This document shows positions 27,053-36,048 of a stretch of 64,000 nt of DNA, piece after piece (position 1 is the first letter of the stretch; every line of letters starts with the position of its first letter). Below the pieces are notes generated by a model that was not told the origin of the DNA, searched no databases, and saw only the letters and a list, made by a program, of their open reading frames with translations. The stretch covers positions 62,001 through 126,000 of the forward strand of contig NZ_JBBMFK010000008.1 in assembly GCF_040096055.1 (NCBI RefSeq). The letters run 5' to 3'. Made by a program: the position numbers and the translations under genes. The DNA comes from Pseudoflavonifractor intestinihominis. Its GTDB lineage: Bacteria; Bacillota; Clostridia; Oscillospirales; Oscillospiraceae.

Positions 27053-27760
27053 TCAGCCGTTGACGTGGTGTTCCACATGGGCCTTCATCTGATAAAATCC
27101 CTCCCGGGGGATGACGACCTTTCCTTTCCGCACCTGGATCAGCCCCATCTCCTCCAGATGCTGGATGCTCCGGTTGAGGGTCTTGACCGAAAAGCCGATC
27201 TCCTCCGCCAGCTGCTGCCTGGTCTTTTTCAGCTCCAGGCTCTCAGGCTGGGGCTGCCGCTGTTCAAACAGACGGATCAGGTGGACCATCAGCCGGTCCT
27301 TTCCCTCCATGAAGAGATACTTTCTGGCCTCCGCCGTCTGGGTGATCAGCCGGTGCATATTCTCCTGGGTACGCATAAACAGCGCGTCCACATCCATATG
27401 CATCCACTCCATGTAGCACACCGCCGGGATGGTGAGCACCCGGCACCTTGTGGCCGACAGGATGCTGATGCGGTAGCAGGGCAGACCGGCAAAGCACTCG
27501 ATCTCTCCGAAAAAATCTCCCGGTCCGAAATCCTTGAACGGGTAGGACCGGTCGTGGGCGGGCCACTCCACCCCCGTCACCTTTCCCGACAGGATCATAA
27601 AAATATGGGTGCACTCTGTCCCCGCCTTGATAAAGGTCTGGTTGGCCGGAATCTCCAACAGGGACATATAGTACCTGACCTCTTCCGTGCAGTTGCGAAA
27701 CAGAAGCTCCATGTACGCCCGCTTGTCCTCTGGCAATTCTTTGAAAATTTCCAAATGCAT
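27053..27760 (-). CDS. Crp/Fnr-family transcriptional regulator
   Basis: 235 residues. A cyclic-nucleotide-binding-like beta-roll (about 25-145) is followed by a Crp-type helix-turn-helix (about 165-225) with TRQQLAEEIGFSVKTLNRSI. No N-terminal cysteine cluster as in Fnr is present, so an oxygen-sensing [4Fe-4S] role is unlikely. It lies directly upstream of xdhA in the same direction with a 54-bp gap, so it probably controls the purine genes, perhaps in the same transcript. The effector is unknown. The ATG at 27760 has a GAGGAG site. Confidence 0.87.
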   Translation of the reverse strand: MHLEIFKELPEDKRAYMELLFRNCTEEVRYYMSLLEIPANQTFIKAGTECTHIFMILSGKVTGVEWPAHDRSYPFKDFGPGDFFGEIECFAGLPCYRISILSATRCRVLTIPAVCYMEWMHMDVDALFMRTQENMHRLITQTAEARKYLFMEGKDRLMVHLIRLFEQRQPQPESLELKKTRQQLAEEIGFSVKTLNRSIQHLEEMGLIQVRKGKVVIPREGFYQMKAHVEHHVNG

Positions 27761-28072
27761 CCATCTCCTCAGAGCGCGCAGCTTCCAGAATCAGCAAATG
27801 GCACAGATTTCTCTCCCTGTAAACCCATTATATCCGCTATATCTCACAACTAGAAAGGCCATGTGTCCTTTTTTGCCCTGTTTTCTCCCCTCCGAACTGT
27901 ACAATTTATCACAGGTATTTTTCACAATATGACCAGACCGCCTCCAGCCCTCCTTTCCGCAGGGCAGGGGGACAGGATGGATATCAGGCCCCCGCCATGA
28001 ATAGGATAGGACGGGCACTGAAGGCAGCCGCCAGGCCGGCAGGAGCCCTATCCGCAAAAGGAGGCGTTTGCT
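27761..28072. other. Divergent intergenic region between the Crp-like regulator and the recombinase unit
   Basis: Holds a TATAAT on the minus strand (27832-27827), ~65 bp before the regulator gene, without a clear -35, as expected for an activated or self-regulated promoter. The half toward 28072 is GC-rich and has no gene I can support. Confidence 0.5.
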
Positions 28073-28225
28073 TTGAACCTGATCCACCTGCATCCCTGCG
28101 CAGACGCGGATGTACAGCAGCGAAACGACCGCCTGCTGCAAATCCATACCGCCTGCCTGCGGGCGCTCCAACAGTCCGGCCCCAGGGTACCCCGGCGTCC
28201 GCCCGGGAACGCAAGAGGCCGCTGA
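28073..28225 (+). CDS. 50-residue protein upstream of recombinase 2
   Basis: Starts at TTG with a strong AAAAGGAGG site 8 bp upstream and ends 28 bp before the recombinase. The sequence begins LNLIHLHPCADADVQQRND and ends in an arginine-rich tail. No family is recognised. Its support is the ribosome site and the parallel with the 38-residue gene before the other recombinase; it may be a leader or accessory peptide. Confidence 0.42.
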   Translation: MNLIHLHPCADADVQQRNDRLLQIHTACLRALQQSGPRVPRRPPGNARGR

Positions 28226-28253
28226 GCCGGCCAGGTCGCTGTCATGAAAGGAG

Positions 28254-29720
28254 GTGTCCGCCCTGGACGCCATCTATGCCCGGCAGTCCGTGAACAAGGC
28301 GGACAGCCTCTCCATCCAGGGGCAGATCGATCTGTGCCGCCAGAAATCCGGCGGAGAATTCCGCGTCTATCAGGACAAGGGCTACTCCGGCAAGAACACC
28401 AACCGCCCGGCCTTTCAGCAGATGATGGCGGATGTGGAGCGGGACCTGGTCCAGAAGATCATCGTCTACCGGCTGGACCGCTTCTCCCGCTCCATCGCCG
28501 ACTTCGGCCGGCTGTGGGAGATTCTGAGGCGCCATAATGTGGAGTTTGTCTCCATCAACGAGACCTTTGATACCTCCACGCCCATGGGCCGGGCCATGCT
28601 CAACATCATCATGGTCTTTGCCCAGCTGGAGCGGGAGACCACGGCGGAGCGGGTGCGGGACAACTACTACCAGCGGGCCAAACTGGGTTCCTGGCCGGGT
28701 GGTCCGGCGCCCTACGGCTTTACCATCGGCAGACTTCCGGGGCTAGACGGAAAACCGGCCCCCGGCCTTCTGCCCGACGAGCACGCCTCCACCGTGGAGC
28801 GTATCTTTCAGTCCTACGCCCGGGAGGACGCCTCTCTGGGCAGCGTGGCCCGGTCCCTGAACGGCGACGGCGTCCCCGCTCCAAAACGGGCCACCTGGGA
28901 CAATGTGGCGCTCTCCCGTATTTTACATAGTCCATTATACGTCATGGCCGATGAGGATGTCTATCTATACTACCAGGGCAAAGGCCTGATTTTTGCCAAC
29001 CGGCTGGAGGAGTTCGACGGGCTTCACGGCGGCATGATCGTGGGCAAGCGGGACCGGAGCGCAGGCAAATACCAGGATCTGAAGGAGCAGCACTTCTCCC
29101 TGTCCACCCACTACGGGCTGGTCTCCTCCGGCCTGTGGCTCCGGTGCCAGTACAAGCTGGAGGCCAACCGGCAGCTGGGCAATTCCGGTCGGGGAAAGCA
29201 CACCTGGCTCTCCGGTCTTTTGAAGTGCGGGACCTGCGGGTACAGCGTCAAGGTCAACCGGGACAAGGACAGATATTATCTGGTGTGCAGCGGCCGCTCC
29301 AATCTGGGACTGTGCCACTCGTCCATACAGGTGGACCTGCGGACCCTGGAGGCCGCCGTGGAGGCGGAGCTGGAGCGGCTTCTGGCAGAGTGCCCGGACG
29401 TGAAGGAGCATCCGGCAGACGGCCGGGAAAACACCGCGGCTCTGGCCGAGATCGACCGGAAAATCGACCGGCTCATCTCCGCCCTGGCCGAGAGCAGCGA
29501 CCTGACCATGGCCTATATCAACCGCACCGTCAAAAAGCTGGAGTGCCAGCGGCAGGAACTGCTGGAGCAGCAGGCCGGGCACCACGCAAGTCCAAGCCCC
29601 AAGTTGGCGCATCTGAAATTCGGTCCCCTGGAATTCGAACAGAAAAAGCTGGTGGCGGCCCAGTTTATTCGGGAAATCAAATTATCCGACGATACGACGG
29701 AAGTGATCTGGAACATATGA
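28254..29720 (+). CDS. Large serine recombinase 2
   Basis: 488 residues. The resolvase domain (about 4-145) has the catalytic serine in AIYARQSVNK, then DKGYSGKNTNRPAF and YRLDRFSRS. A recombinase domain (about 160-255), a zinc ribbon (CGTCGYSVK near 325, second pair after ~347) and a coiled coil (about 390-430) follow. The tail SDDTTEVIWNI is typical of recombinases from clostridial mobile elements. The start is uncertain: the GTG at 28254 overlaps its own AAGGAGG site, and the true start may be the CTG a few codons on. RR2 follows 220 bp later in the same direction, as RR1 does after recombinase 1. The two recombinases differ clearly, so this is not a recent duplication. Confidence 0.9.
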   Translation: MSALDAIYARQSVNKADSLSIQGQIDLCRQKSGGEFRVYQDKGYSGKNTNRPAFQQMMADVERDLVQKIIVYRLDRFSRSIADFGRLWEILRRHNVEFVSINETFDTSTPMGRAMLNIIMVFAQLERETTAERVRDNYYQRAKLGSWPGGPAPYGFTIGRLPGLDGKPAPGLLPDEHASTVERIFQSYAREDASLGSVARSLNGDGVPAPKRATWDNVALSRILHSPLYVMADEDVYLYYQGKGLIFANRLEEFDGLHGGMIVGKRDRSAGKYQDLKEQHFSLSTHYGLVSSGLWLRCQYKLEANRQLGNSGRGKHTWLSGLLKCGTCGYSVKVNRDKDRYYLVCSGRSNLGLCHSSIQVDLRTLEAAVEAELERLLAECPDVKEHPADGRENTAALAEIDRKIDRLISALAESSDLTMAYINRTVKKLECQRQELLEQQAGHHASPSPKLAHLKFGPLEFEQKKLVAAQFIREIKLSDDTTEVIWNI

Positions 29721-29766
29721 GGCCTGGACGGCAGCCATCCCCTCCTGTATTCCAGGTCTGTTTTTT
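29720..29766 (+). terminator. Terminator of recombinase 2
   Basis: AGGCCTGGA pairs with TCCAGGTCT (one G-U) across a 22-nt loop, then six T residues. It starts at the stop codon. Confidence 0.6.
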
Positions 29767-29869
29767 ATCCGTCCCCGGCGTCCGCCACGGCCGTACTGCA
29801 CCGTTTCATTGGCGGCGCGGGCGATAATATCCGTTTTCCGTACACATTTTAGCCGGATTTAATCAAGTA

Positions 29870-29898
29870 TTGCCAAGTTATTGCATCTATGAGATAAT
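29870..29898 (+). promoter_or_regulatory. Promoter of the RR2/HK2 pair
   Basis: TTGCCA (29870-29875), 17 bp, GATAAT (29893-29898), ~40 bp before the RR2 start. A sigma-A-type promoter. Confidence 0.65.
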
Positions 29899-29940
29899 AT
29901 TCTCAACCTATTTACTCTGCGTCAGGGAGGTTGAGGGGCC

Positions 29941-30657
29941 ATGATCCGCATCGCCGTTGTGGAGGATCTGGAGGACGAAGCGCGGCAGCTCACGAAGTGC
30001 ATCGAACAGTACGGCAGGGAGAAAAACGAGGTCTTTGCCGTGGAACGCTTTTCCGATGGACTGGCCTTTATGGAAGGCTATGAGCCGCGCTACGACATTA
30101 TTTTTATGGACATTAATATGCCGCTCATGAGCGGGCTGAGCGCGGCAAAGCGTCTGCGCGTCGTGGACCCCAGCGTATGCCTGATTTTTGTCACCCAGAT
30201 GGCCCAGTACGCCTTAAACGGCTATGAGGTGGGCGCCAGCGACTATATTTTGAAGCCCGTCACTTACGGTTCCTTTGCACTGCGCTTTGACAGGGCGGTG
30301 GCCTCGGCCAAGGGCAGGCAGCACCACGCCGTCCTCTTGAAAACCCAGAGCGGCCTCTCCCGGATCGACACAAACAGCATCTGCTATGTCGAGGTGAACA
30401 AGCATCTGGTGGTGTACCACACGGTGAACGGGGACCTGGAGTCCTGGGAATCATTAAAAAGCGTGGAGGAAAAGCTGGGGCCCCTGGCTGGAAGCCGCTT
30501 TGTCCGCTGCAACAACTGTTTTCTGGTCAATCTGCATTATGTAAATAAAATCGACGGCGATACCCTCTGGGTGGGCGACAGCCAGCTGAAGATCAGCCGG
30601 GCGCGGCGGAAGGGCTTCCTCAACGCGCTGACGGTCTTCTTTGAGACGGGAGGCTGA
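29941..30657 (+). CDS. LytTR response regulator (AgrA-like), RR2
   Basis: 238 residues. Receiver domain (about 1-120) with the phospho-acceptor in IIFMDINMP and YILKP; LytTR DNA-binding domain (about 138-236) with CYVEVNKHLVVYH and RFVRCNNCFLVNL. Same architecture as RR1 and RR3 but with clearly different residues in the DNA-binding part, so the three should read different sites. HK2 begins 6 bp after its stop. Its likely target is the repeat pair ATACCG-N15-ATACCG at 32119-32145 before the secreted protein/GH3 unit. Start ATG with AGGGAGGTTGAG. Confidence 0.9.
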   Translation: MIRIAVVEDLEDEARQLTKCIEQYGREKNEVFAVERFSDGLAFMEGYEPRYDIIFMDINMPLMSGLSAAKRLRVVDPSVCLIFVTQMAQYALNGYEVGASDYILKPVTYGSFALRFDRAVASAKGRQHHAVLLKTQSGLSRIDTNSICYVEVNKHLVVYHTVNGDLESWESLKSVEEKLGPLAGSRFVRCNNCFLVNLHYVNKIDGDTLWVGDSQLKISRARRKGFLNALTVFFETGG

Positions 30658-30663
30658 GCGAAT

Positions 30664-31998
30664 ATGGACGGAGATTCCGCTGTGAACCTTCTGATCCGGG
30701 GACTCGACAGCATACAGTCCTATCAGTTCCGCCTGTTCTGGGCGGAGCTGCTGTTTTTCGTCCACCTGCCCCGCCGGCGGCTCTTCGGACTGCGGGCGCT
30801 GGTGTGGCTCCCCTTTCTCCTTCTCCCGCTGTGCTTTGACAACGGCTTTGACAGCGCCTTCTTTATCGTCCACAACTATACCTGGAGCTTTCTGGTCTGG
30901 TTTGTCTACTCGGTCTTTGCCATGGCCTTTTGCCACAGGCTGGACGCGGAGCAGCTGGTCTACATCAGCGTTGTGGCATACAGCATGCAAAACCTGTTTG
31001 CCAGCATGAAATATTTCCTCCTCTACCGCTTCTTCTCTGTCTCCTCCCTGCTCTTCCAGAGTCTGACGCTGGTGCTGATGCTGGCGCTGTACGCCCTGTT
31101 CTACCTGACCTTTGTCCGGTCGTGGGTGCACAAATTCAGGCTGGAGCTGCGCATCAACAAGATGTATCTGCTGGTATCCGCCATCGCCATCCTGCTGATC
31201 CTGAACGTGCTCAACTCCTACATGCAGAACACCAGCCTGGACCTCTTTACTCTGTCAAACAACTGCCTGCTCTTCAGCATCTGCACCGCCCTCATCGTCC
31301 TGCTGCTGGCGGGCGTCTACGACAGGTCCTATGCTCAGTACGAAAAGGACACCATGCGGCAGCTGCTGCTGGAGCAGGAGAAGCAGCGCAGCCTGTCGGA
31401 GCGCACCATCGCCATGATCAACATGAAGTGCCACGACATGAAGCACCAGCTCCTGGCCCTGGGCCGGAAGGAGAGCGGCGCTTCCGACGGGACCTACATG
31501 CGCGAGACCCTGGACTCCATCCAGATCTACGACAGCTTCTTCAAGACGGGAAACAAGTACCTGGATCTGATCCTGACCGAGAAGAGCCTGCTGTGCCAGA
31601 GTGAAAAGATCTCCCTGACCTGCACGGTGGACGGCGCGGCGCTGGACTTTATGAGCCCGACGGATATCTACTCCTTTTTCGGCAACGCCCTGGACAACGC
31701 CATCGAGTGCCAGCAGCGCTGCCCGGAGGACCGGCGGAGCATCTCGGTCAGCGTCTGCCGGCAGAACGGCGGCTTTGTCAGCATCGTCATCAAAAATTAC
31801 AGCGAGCGGCAGCCGGAGTTCTGGAACGGGCTCCCCAGGACGTCCAAGGGCGACAAGAGCCTCCACGGCTTCGGCACCAAGAGCATGCACTACATCATCC
31901 ACGACCTGTACGGGGGTAACCTGCTGATGCGCCAGGAGGGAGACGCCTTTATCGTCTCGGCGCTGCTCTCTGTGGACGCCAAGCGAAGGGAACCTTAA
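30664..31998 (+). CDS. GHKL sensor histidine kinase (AgrC-like), HK2
   Basis: 444 residues. About six membrane helices in the first ~220 residues; the phospho-acceptor region INMKCHDMKHQL near 255; GHKL ATPase with an intact N-box GNALDNAIE and G-box HGFGTKS. It is co-transcribed with RR2 and followed by a terminator, then by the secreted protein/GH3 unit. The membrane part shows no periplasmic domain large enough for sugar binding, so the signal is probably a small hydrophobic molecule or peptide, or another membrane protein; this is inference. Confidence 0.9.
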   Translation: MDGDSAVNLLIRGLDSIQSYQFRLFWAELLFFVHLPRRRLFGLRALVWLPFLLLPLCFDNGFDSAFFIVHNYTWSFLVWFVYSVFAMAFCHRLDAEQLVYISVVAYSMQNLFASMKYFLLYRFFSVSSLLFQSLTLVLMLALYALFYLTFVRSWVHKFRLELRINKMYLLVSAIAILLILNVLNSYMQNTSLDLFTLSNNCLLFSICTALIVLLLAGVYDRSYAQYEKDTMRQLLLEQEKQRSLSERTIAMINMKCHDMKHQLLALGRKESGASDGTYMRETLDSIQIYDSFFKTGNKYLDLILTEKSLLCQSEKISLTCTVDGAALDFMSPTDIYSFFGNALDNAIECQQRCPEDRRSISVSVCRQNGGFVSIVIKNYSERQPEFWNGLPRTSKGDKSLHGFGTKSMHYIIHDLYGGNLLMRQEGDAFIVSALLSVDAKRREP

Positions 31999-32013
31999 CA
32001 GAATCTTCCCATG

Positions 32014-32046
32014 AAAGCGTGACTGCACAAATGCAGTCACGCTTTT
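32014..32046 (+). terminator. Terminator of the HK2 gene
   Basis: AAAGCGTGACTGCA and complement with a 4-nt loop, followed by TTTTATTTT, just after the kinase stop. Confidence 0.88.
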
Positions 32047-32118
32047 ATTTTGCCCAGAGGCGGATTGGGTGTCTTTTGTGCAAAACGCCAAACTCTCCTT
32101 CTCCCGCCGGGCTTCAAA

Positions 32119-32148
32119 ATACCGGACGTGCGCGAAAACATACCGTTT
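32119..32148 (+). promoter_or_regulatory. Candidate LytTR operator (module 2)
   Basis: ATACCGGAC (32119-32127) and ATACCGTTT (32140-32148) form a direct repeat with 21-bp periodicity, i.e. 9-bp units with a 12-bp spacer as in AgrA sites. The second, extended to TACCGTTTAT, fits the general LytTR consensus. It lies ~55 bp upstream of the -35 of the next unit. Confidence 0.45.
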
Positions 32149-32202
32149 ATGCAATGCCCGCGCAGAGAGGACATGAATCCCGACCAGTCATGGGTAAAAC
32201 CG

Positions 32203-32230
32203 CTGAAAACGCCTGGGTGTGTGCTACAAT
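32203..32230 (+). promoter_or_regulatory. Promoter of the secreted protein/GH3 unit
   Basis: CTGAAA (32203-32208), 16 bp, TACAAT (32225-32230), then AAGGAGGAGAG and the TTG start at 32269. The -35 is weak, as expected for an activated promoter. Confidence 0.5.
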
Positions 32231-32268
32231 AAGGGCGCTTAAAAAAGCAATATTTTAAGGAGGAGAGA

Positions 32269-33255
32269 TTGAAATTGGCAACGAAAACGAAGAAACTGTT
32301 CATTTTGCTTGCTCCGCTGGTCGTATATGCCGTCATCGCGGCCGTCATGGTCGGCATGCACTTTGCGGACAGCCGTCCCGCCACGGCCGACGCCGGGCCG
32401 GAGAGCAGCGCGCCCCAGGGCGACTATGAGTTCGTCTTCAGCGGCACGGTGGAGACGGCCACAGGCCGCACCTTCACCCTGGACATGACCGGCAACAAGG
32501 ACGAGGACCAGACGCTGGACCTGACCGTGAAGGAGATGCCGGCCCTGAACCTGACCGGCCGATGGACCTTCACCGAGGGCAAGGGCTACAAGATCTTCCT
32601 GGACGACGCCAGCGGGACTTTTGCGTACAGCCGCTACAATCCCGACACCAAATCCTACTCCTTGACCTTTGACTACGATATGGGCAACTTCGGCCAGCCC
32701 CGGGTGGTGCTCACCTATCTGGACGAGGACTTTGCCGCCCAGTACGACGGCGTGGGTCTGGGCCGGAAGCCGCCTATCTTCTCCCTCACCGGCTACACCA
32801 CCTACCAGCACTACGGCTACGGCACCCTCCTCTGCGCCGAGGACGGCACCGTCTCCGCCAGTCTGACCAACACCGGCGCGGGCTGGTACTTCAACCGCTC
32901 CGGCACCTGGACCTACGACGAGGCGGCCGACGAGTACATCATCGTATTCACCGACTCCACCATCTCCCTGACCGACGGCAACATCGACATCCACGAGGAC
33001 CCGGCGGGCGACTACGTCCTCTGGACCAAGTTCCCCGTGGGCGCGGAGGAGCCCGAGTACAGCACCCACCTTCTGGTCAGCGAGCTTCAGGACACCTATC
33101 AGCTGTTCACAGACCCCTACGAGTACCACGCCCGGTACGACGAGGCCACGGGCAGCTATCAGATTGCAATCGAAGCGCAGTACAACTGGGGACTGGGTAC
33201 CGGCGATATCGTCACCTTCTCCGGCAGCGCCTCCCTTGCGGATATGGAGGGTTAA
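32269..33255 (+). CDS. Secreted or membrane-anchored beta-rich protein, unknown
   Basis: 328 residues. It starts at TTG behind a very strong AAGGAGGAGAG site. One membrane helix (about 9-31) anchors or exports it; no lipobox or clear signal cleavage site is visible. The rest is beta-rich with many Thr, Tyr, Asp and Gly residues and recurring stretches such as GRTFTLDMTG, GRWTFTEG and SGTWTYDE, suggesting repeated beta-sandwich or lipocalin-like units. No family recognised. It ends 3 bp before the reversed GH3, so the two are co-translated. A glycan-binding accessory role is plausible. The lipoprotein at 6242-7009 holds a comparable place in module 1. Confidence 0.75.
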   Translation: MKLATKTKKLFILLAPLVVYAVIAAVMVGMHFADSRPATADAGPESSAPQGDYEFVFSGTVETATGRTFTLDMTGNKDEDQTLDLTVKEMPALNLTGRWTFTEGKGYKIFLDDASGTFAYSRYNPDTKSYSLTFDYDMGNFGQPRVVLTYLDEDFAAQYDGVGLGRKPPIFSLTGYTTYQHYGYGTLLCAEDGTVSASLTNTGAGWYFNRSGTWTYDEAADEYIIVFTDSTISLTDGNIDIHEDPAGDYVLWTKFPVGAEEPEYSTHLLVSELQDTYQLFTDPYEYHARYDEATGSYQIAIEAQYNWGLGTGDIVTFSGSASLADMEG

Positions 33256-33258
33256 CCC

Positions 33259-36048
33259 ATGAAGATCAAGAGAAAAGAGCTCTACGGGCTCCTGTACGTG
33301 GTCGTGGCCTTCTTTCTGGCGGTCCTGATCGCGCTGAACTACTTTGCCTTCTCCTACAGCACCCTGGTGAGCAATTTCTTCCACCAGTCCACCTTCCGCA
33401 TTGAGGCGGATGAAAACGCAGGCAGCGAGAATACCAACTACTTCAATCTGGACTACACCTCCACCGAGCAGCTGGAGGCCGATGAGCGGGCCTACGCCGA
33501 GGAGGTCCAGTCCGAAGGCGTGATCCTCCTGCAGAACAACGGCCTGCCCGTGGCGCCCACCAGGACCACCTTCCTGGGCATCTACAGCCGGGACGACATG
33601 CTCTCCGCCGGCGTATCCGTCTCCGACAACGCGCCCTCCATGGAAAAGCAGTTCACCGACGCCGGCTTTGAGGTGAACCCCACCATGATCTCCTACTACC
33701 AGGGCCTCACCGAGGAGGCCGACCCCTCCGCCTTTTCCGCCGAGGCCAGAGACTCCATCTCCTCTTACAACGACCTGGCCGTGGTGGTGCTCTTCAGCGG
33801 CGGCGCCGAGGCCATGGACATTACCGTGGACGACCTGCGCTTTACCGACACCGAGGAGGCCCTCATCCGGTACGCCTCTGAAAACTTCAGCAATGTAGTG
33901 GTTCTGCTCAACACCTCCAACACGGTGGAGTGCGACTATCTGGAGCAGTTCGACAATCTCTCCGTGCTCTACATCAACTTCAGCGGCGACGCCGGCATCG
34001 GCGTCATCCCCCGTATCCTCACCGGCGAGATCAATCCCTCCGGCAAGACCACGGACACCTTTGCCTATGACGTGGAATCCCCCATCTCCATGCTCAACTA
34101 CGAAAACAGCGCCGAGGACCAGGGACTCATGAGCGGCGGAGAGCGAGTCGGCAACTACGTCAACTACATCGAGGGCATCTATGTGGGCTACCGCTACTTT
34201 GAGACCCGGTATGAGGACGTGGTCCTGGGCAACGGCAACGCCGGCGACTTCGATTACGCCGCCACCGTGCAGTACCCCTTCGGCTACGGCCTCAGCTACA
34301 CCACCTTCGCCTATTCCGGCTTTGCCCTCCAGGAGAACCCCACCAGCTTCACCCTGTCCGTGACGGTGACCAACACCGGCGACACCTATACGGGCAAGGA
34401 GGCTGTCGGCTTCTACATGCAGTCCCCCTACACCGAGTACGACAAGCGCAACGGCGTGGAGAAATCCTCCGTACAGCTGGTAGGCTTTGCCAAGACCGGC
34501 CTGCTGGCCCCCGGCGAGAGCGAGACCCTGACTGTTGAGGTAGACAAGTCCGAGATGCGGGCCTACGACGCCAACAACCTGAAGACCTACATTGTGGACG
34601 ACGGCCTGTACTACTTTGCCGCAGGTGCCAACGCCCACGACGCCGTCAACAACATCCTGGCTTCCAAGGGCGCCGCCGGCATCGCCATGGACGCCTACAA
34701 AATGACCGCCCCCGGCGACGCCTCCCTGGTGGGCACCTACACCCAGGAGAGCTTTGACGCCGAGACCTACTCCTACGGTGCCAACGGCGAAAAGATCACC
34801 AATAAGTTTGACGACGTCAACCTGAACTACTACTACCCCGGCACTGTCACCTATGTCACCAGAAACGACTGGATGGGCACCATCCCCGCCCAGAAGGCGG
34901 GCGACATCGACGCCACCGAGGAGCTGCTGGGCAATTTCAACCCCACCTTTGAGTCCGGCGAGGAACCCGCTCCCGCCACGGGCCAGAGCAACGGCCTGAC
35001 CATCATGTCCCTGATGGGGCTGGACTACGACAACGAGTACTGGGACATGCTCCTGGACCAGTTCACGGCGGAGGAGCTCATGTCCATCGTGGCCTACGGC
35101 GGCTTCAAGACCAACATGGTGGGCAGCATCAACAAGCCCGCCTCCGTGGACAAGGACGGCCCCGCCGGTCTGGACTCCTCCCAGCTGGGCGGAGAGAGCT
35201 GCTATACCTTCCCCTCCGAGAGTATGCTGGCCTGCACCTGGAACAGGGAGCTGGTGGCCCAGCTGGGCTACTTTGTCTCTCAGGACTGCCTCCTGACCGG
35301 CACCACCGGCTGGTACGCCCCCGCCTGCAATATCCACCGGGTGGCCATCTGCGGCCGCACCAGAGAGTACTTCTCCGAGGACGCCTTCCTCTCCGGTACC
35401 ATGGCCTACGCCGTGGCCTCCACTGCCCAGGCCCACGGCGTGGTGACCTACACCAAGCACTTCGCCCTCAACGAGCAGGAGAACAACCGCTCCTCCGTGT
35501 GCACCTTCTCCAACGAGCAGGCCATCCGGGAGATCTACCTCAAGCCCTTTGAGATGGCCGTGGCCGAGGGCGGCGGCATGGGCATCATGACCTCCATGAA
35601 CCGGGTGGGCACCACCTACTCCAGCTCCCACTACAATCTGTGCACCGGCATCCTGCGGGACGAGTGGGGCTTCCACGGCGTGGTCATCACCGACTTTGTC
35701 AGCGGCCCCAGCGACAAGGTGGTCCCCCGGGAACTGGTTCTGGCCGGCACCGACCTGTTCCTCTGCACCGTCAGTGACCAGTCCATGTTCATCGAGGGAT
35801 ACCAGAATGACCCCGATGTGCTCAACGCCCTCCGGGAGTCTGCCCACCGCATCTGCTACACCTACGTCAACTCCAACCTGATGAACGGCCTCTCCTCCTC
35901 CTCCCGGGTCATCTCCATCACGCCCGCCTGGGTCTACGGCTTGTACGCGGTGGACGCGGTCCTCATCTACGTGCTCTATCTGCTGGCAATGACGCCTGTC
36001 CTGAACAAGCTGGGCGAGAAAAAGGAGGATAAACATGAAGCTCAATAA
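33259..36048 (+). CDS. Membrane-anchored GH3 with reversed domain order (module 2)
   Basis: 929 residues. N-terminal membrane helix (about 8-32); then the GH3 domain that is usually C-terminal (about 70-350; EGVILLQNNGLPV), a fibronectin-III-like part (about 350-480), and last the catalytic TIM-barrel domain (about 560-850) with TYTKHFALNEQENNR and the likely nucleophile D812 in GVVITD. A second membrane helix (about 890-912) and a charged tail close it. It starts 3 bp after the secreted protein and overlaps the small membrane gene by 14 bp. Same layout as the GH3 proteins at 2630 and 47417, but divergent. Likely a surface beta-glycosidase; substrate unknown. Confidence 0.9.
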   Translation: MKIKRKELYGLLYVVVAFFLAVLIALNYFAFSYSTLVSNFFHQSTFRIEADENAGSENTNYFNLDYTSTEQLEADERAYAEEVQSEGVILLQNNGLPVAPTRTTFLGIYSRDDMLSAGVSVSDNAPSMEKQFTDAGFEVNPTMISYYQGLTEEADPSAFSAEARDSISSYNDLAVVVLFSGGAEAMDITVDDLRFTDTEEALIRYASENFSNVVVLLNTSNTVECDYLEQFDNLSVLYINFSGDAGIGVIPRILTGEINPSGKTTDTFAYDVESPISMLNYENSAEDQGLMSGGERVGNYVNYIEGIYVGYRYFETRYEDVVLGNGNAGDFDYAATVQYPFGYGLSYTTFAYSGFALQENPTSFTLSVTVTNTGDTYTGKEAVGFYMQSPYTEYDKRNGVEKSSVQLVGFAKTGLLAPGESETLTVEVDKSEMRAYDANNLKTYIVDDGLYYFAAGANAHDAVNNILASKGAAGIAMDAYKMTAPGDASLVGTYTQESFDAETYSYGANGEKITNKFDDVNLNYYYPGTVTYVTRNDWMGTIPAQKAGDIDATEELLGNFNPTFESGEEPAPATGQSNGLTIMSLMGLDYDNEYWDMLLDQFTAEELMSIVAYGGFKTNMVGSINKPASVDKDGPAGLDSSQLGGESCYTFPSESMLACTWNRELVAQLGYFVSQDCLLTGTTGWYAPACNIHRVAICGRTREYFSEDAFLSGTMAYAVASTAQAHGVVTYTKHFALNEQENNRSSVCTFSNEQAIREIYLKPFEMAVAEGGGMGIMTSMNRVGTTYSSSHYNLCTGILRDEWGFHGVVITDFVSGPSDKVVPRELVLAGTDLFLCTVSDQSMFIEGYQNDPDVLNALRESAHRICYTYVNSNLMNGLSSSSRVISITPAWVYGLYAVDAVLIYVLYLLAMTPVLNKLGEKKEDKHEAQ

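Noticed and set aside
28244..28537. ATG-started frame beginning MKGGVRPGRH at the recombinase 5' end
   Set aside because: Wrong frame relative to the clear resolvase domain; the ATG only overlaps the ribosome site.
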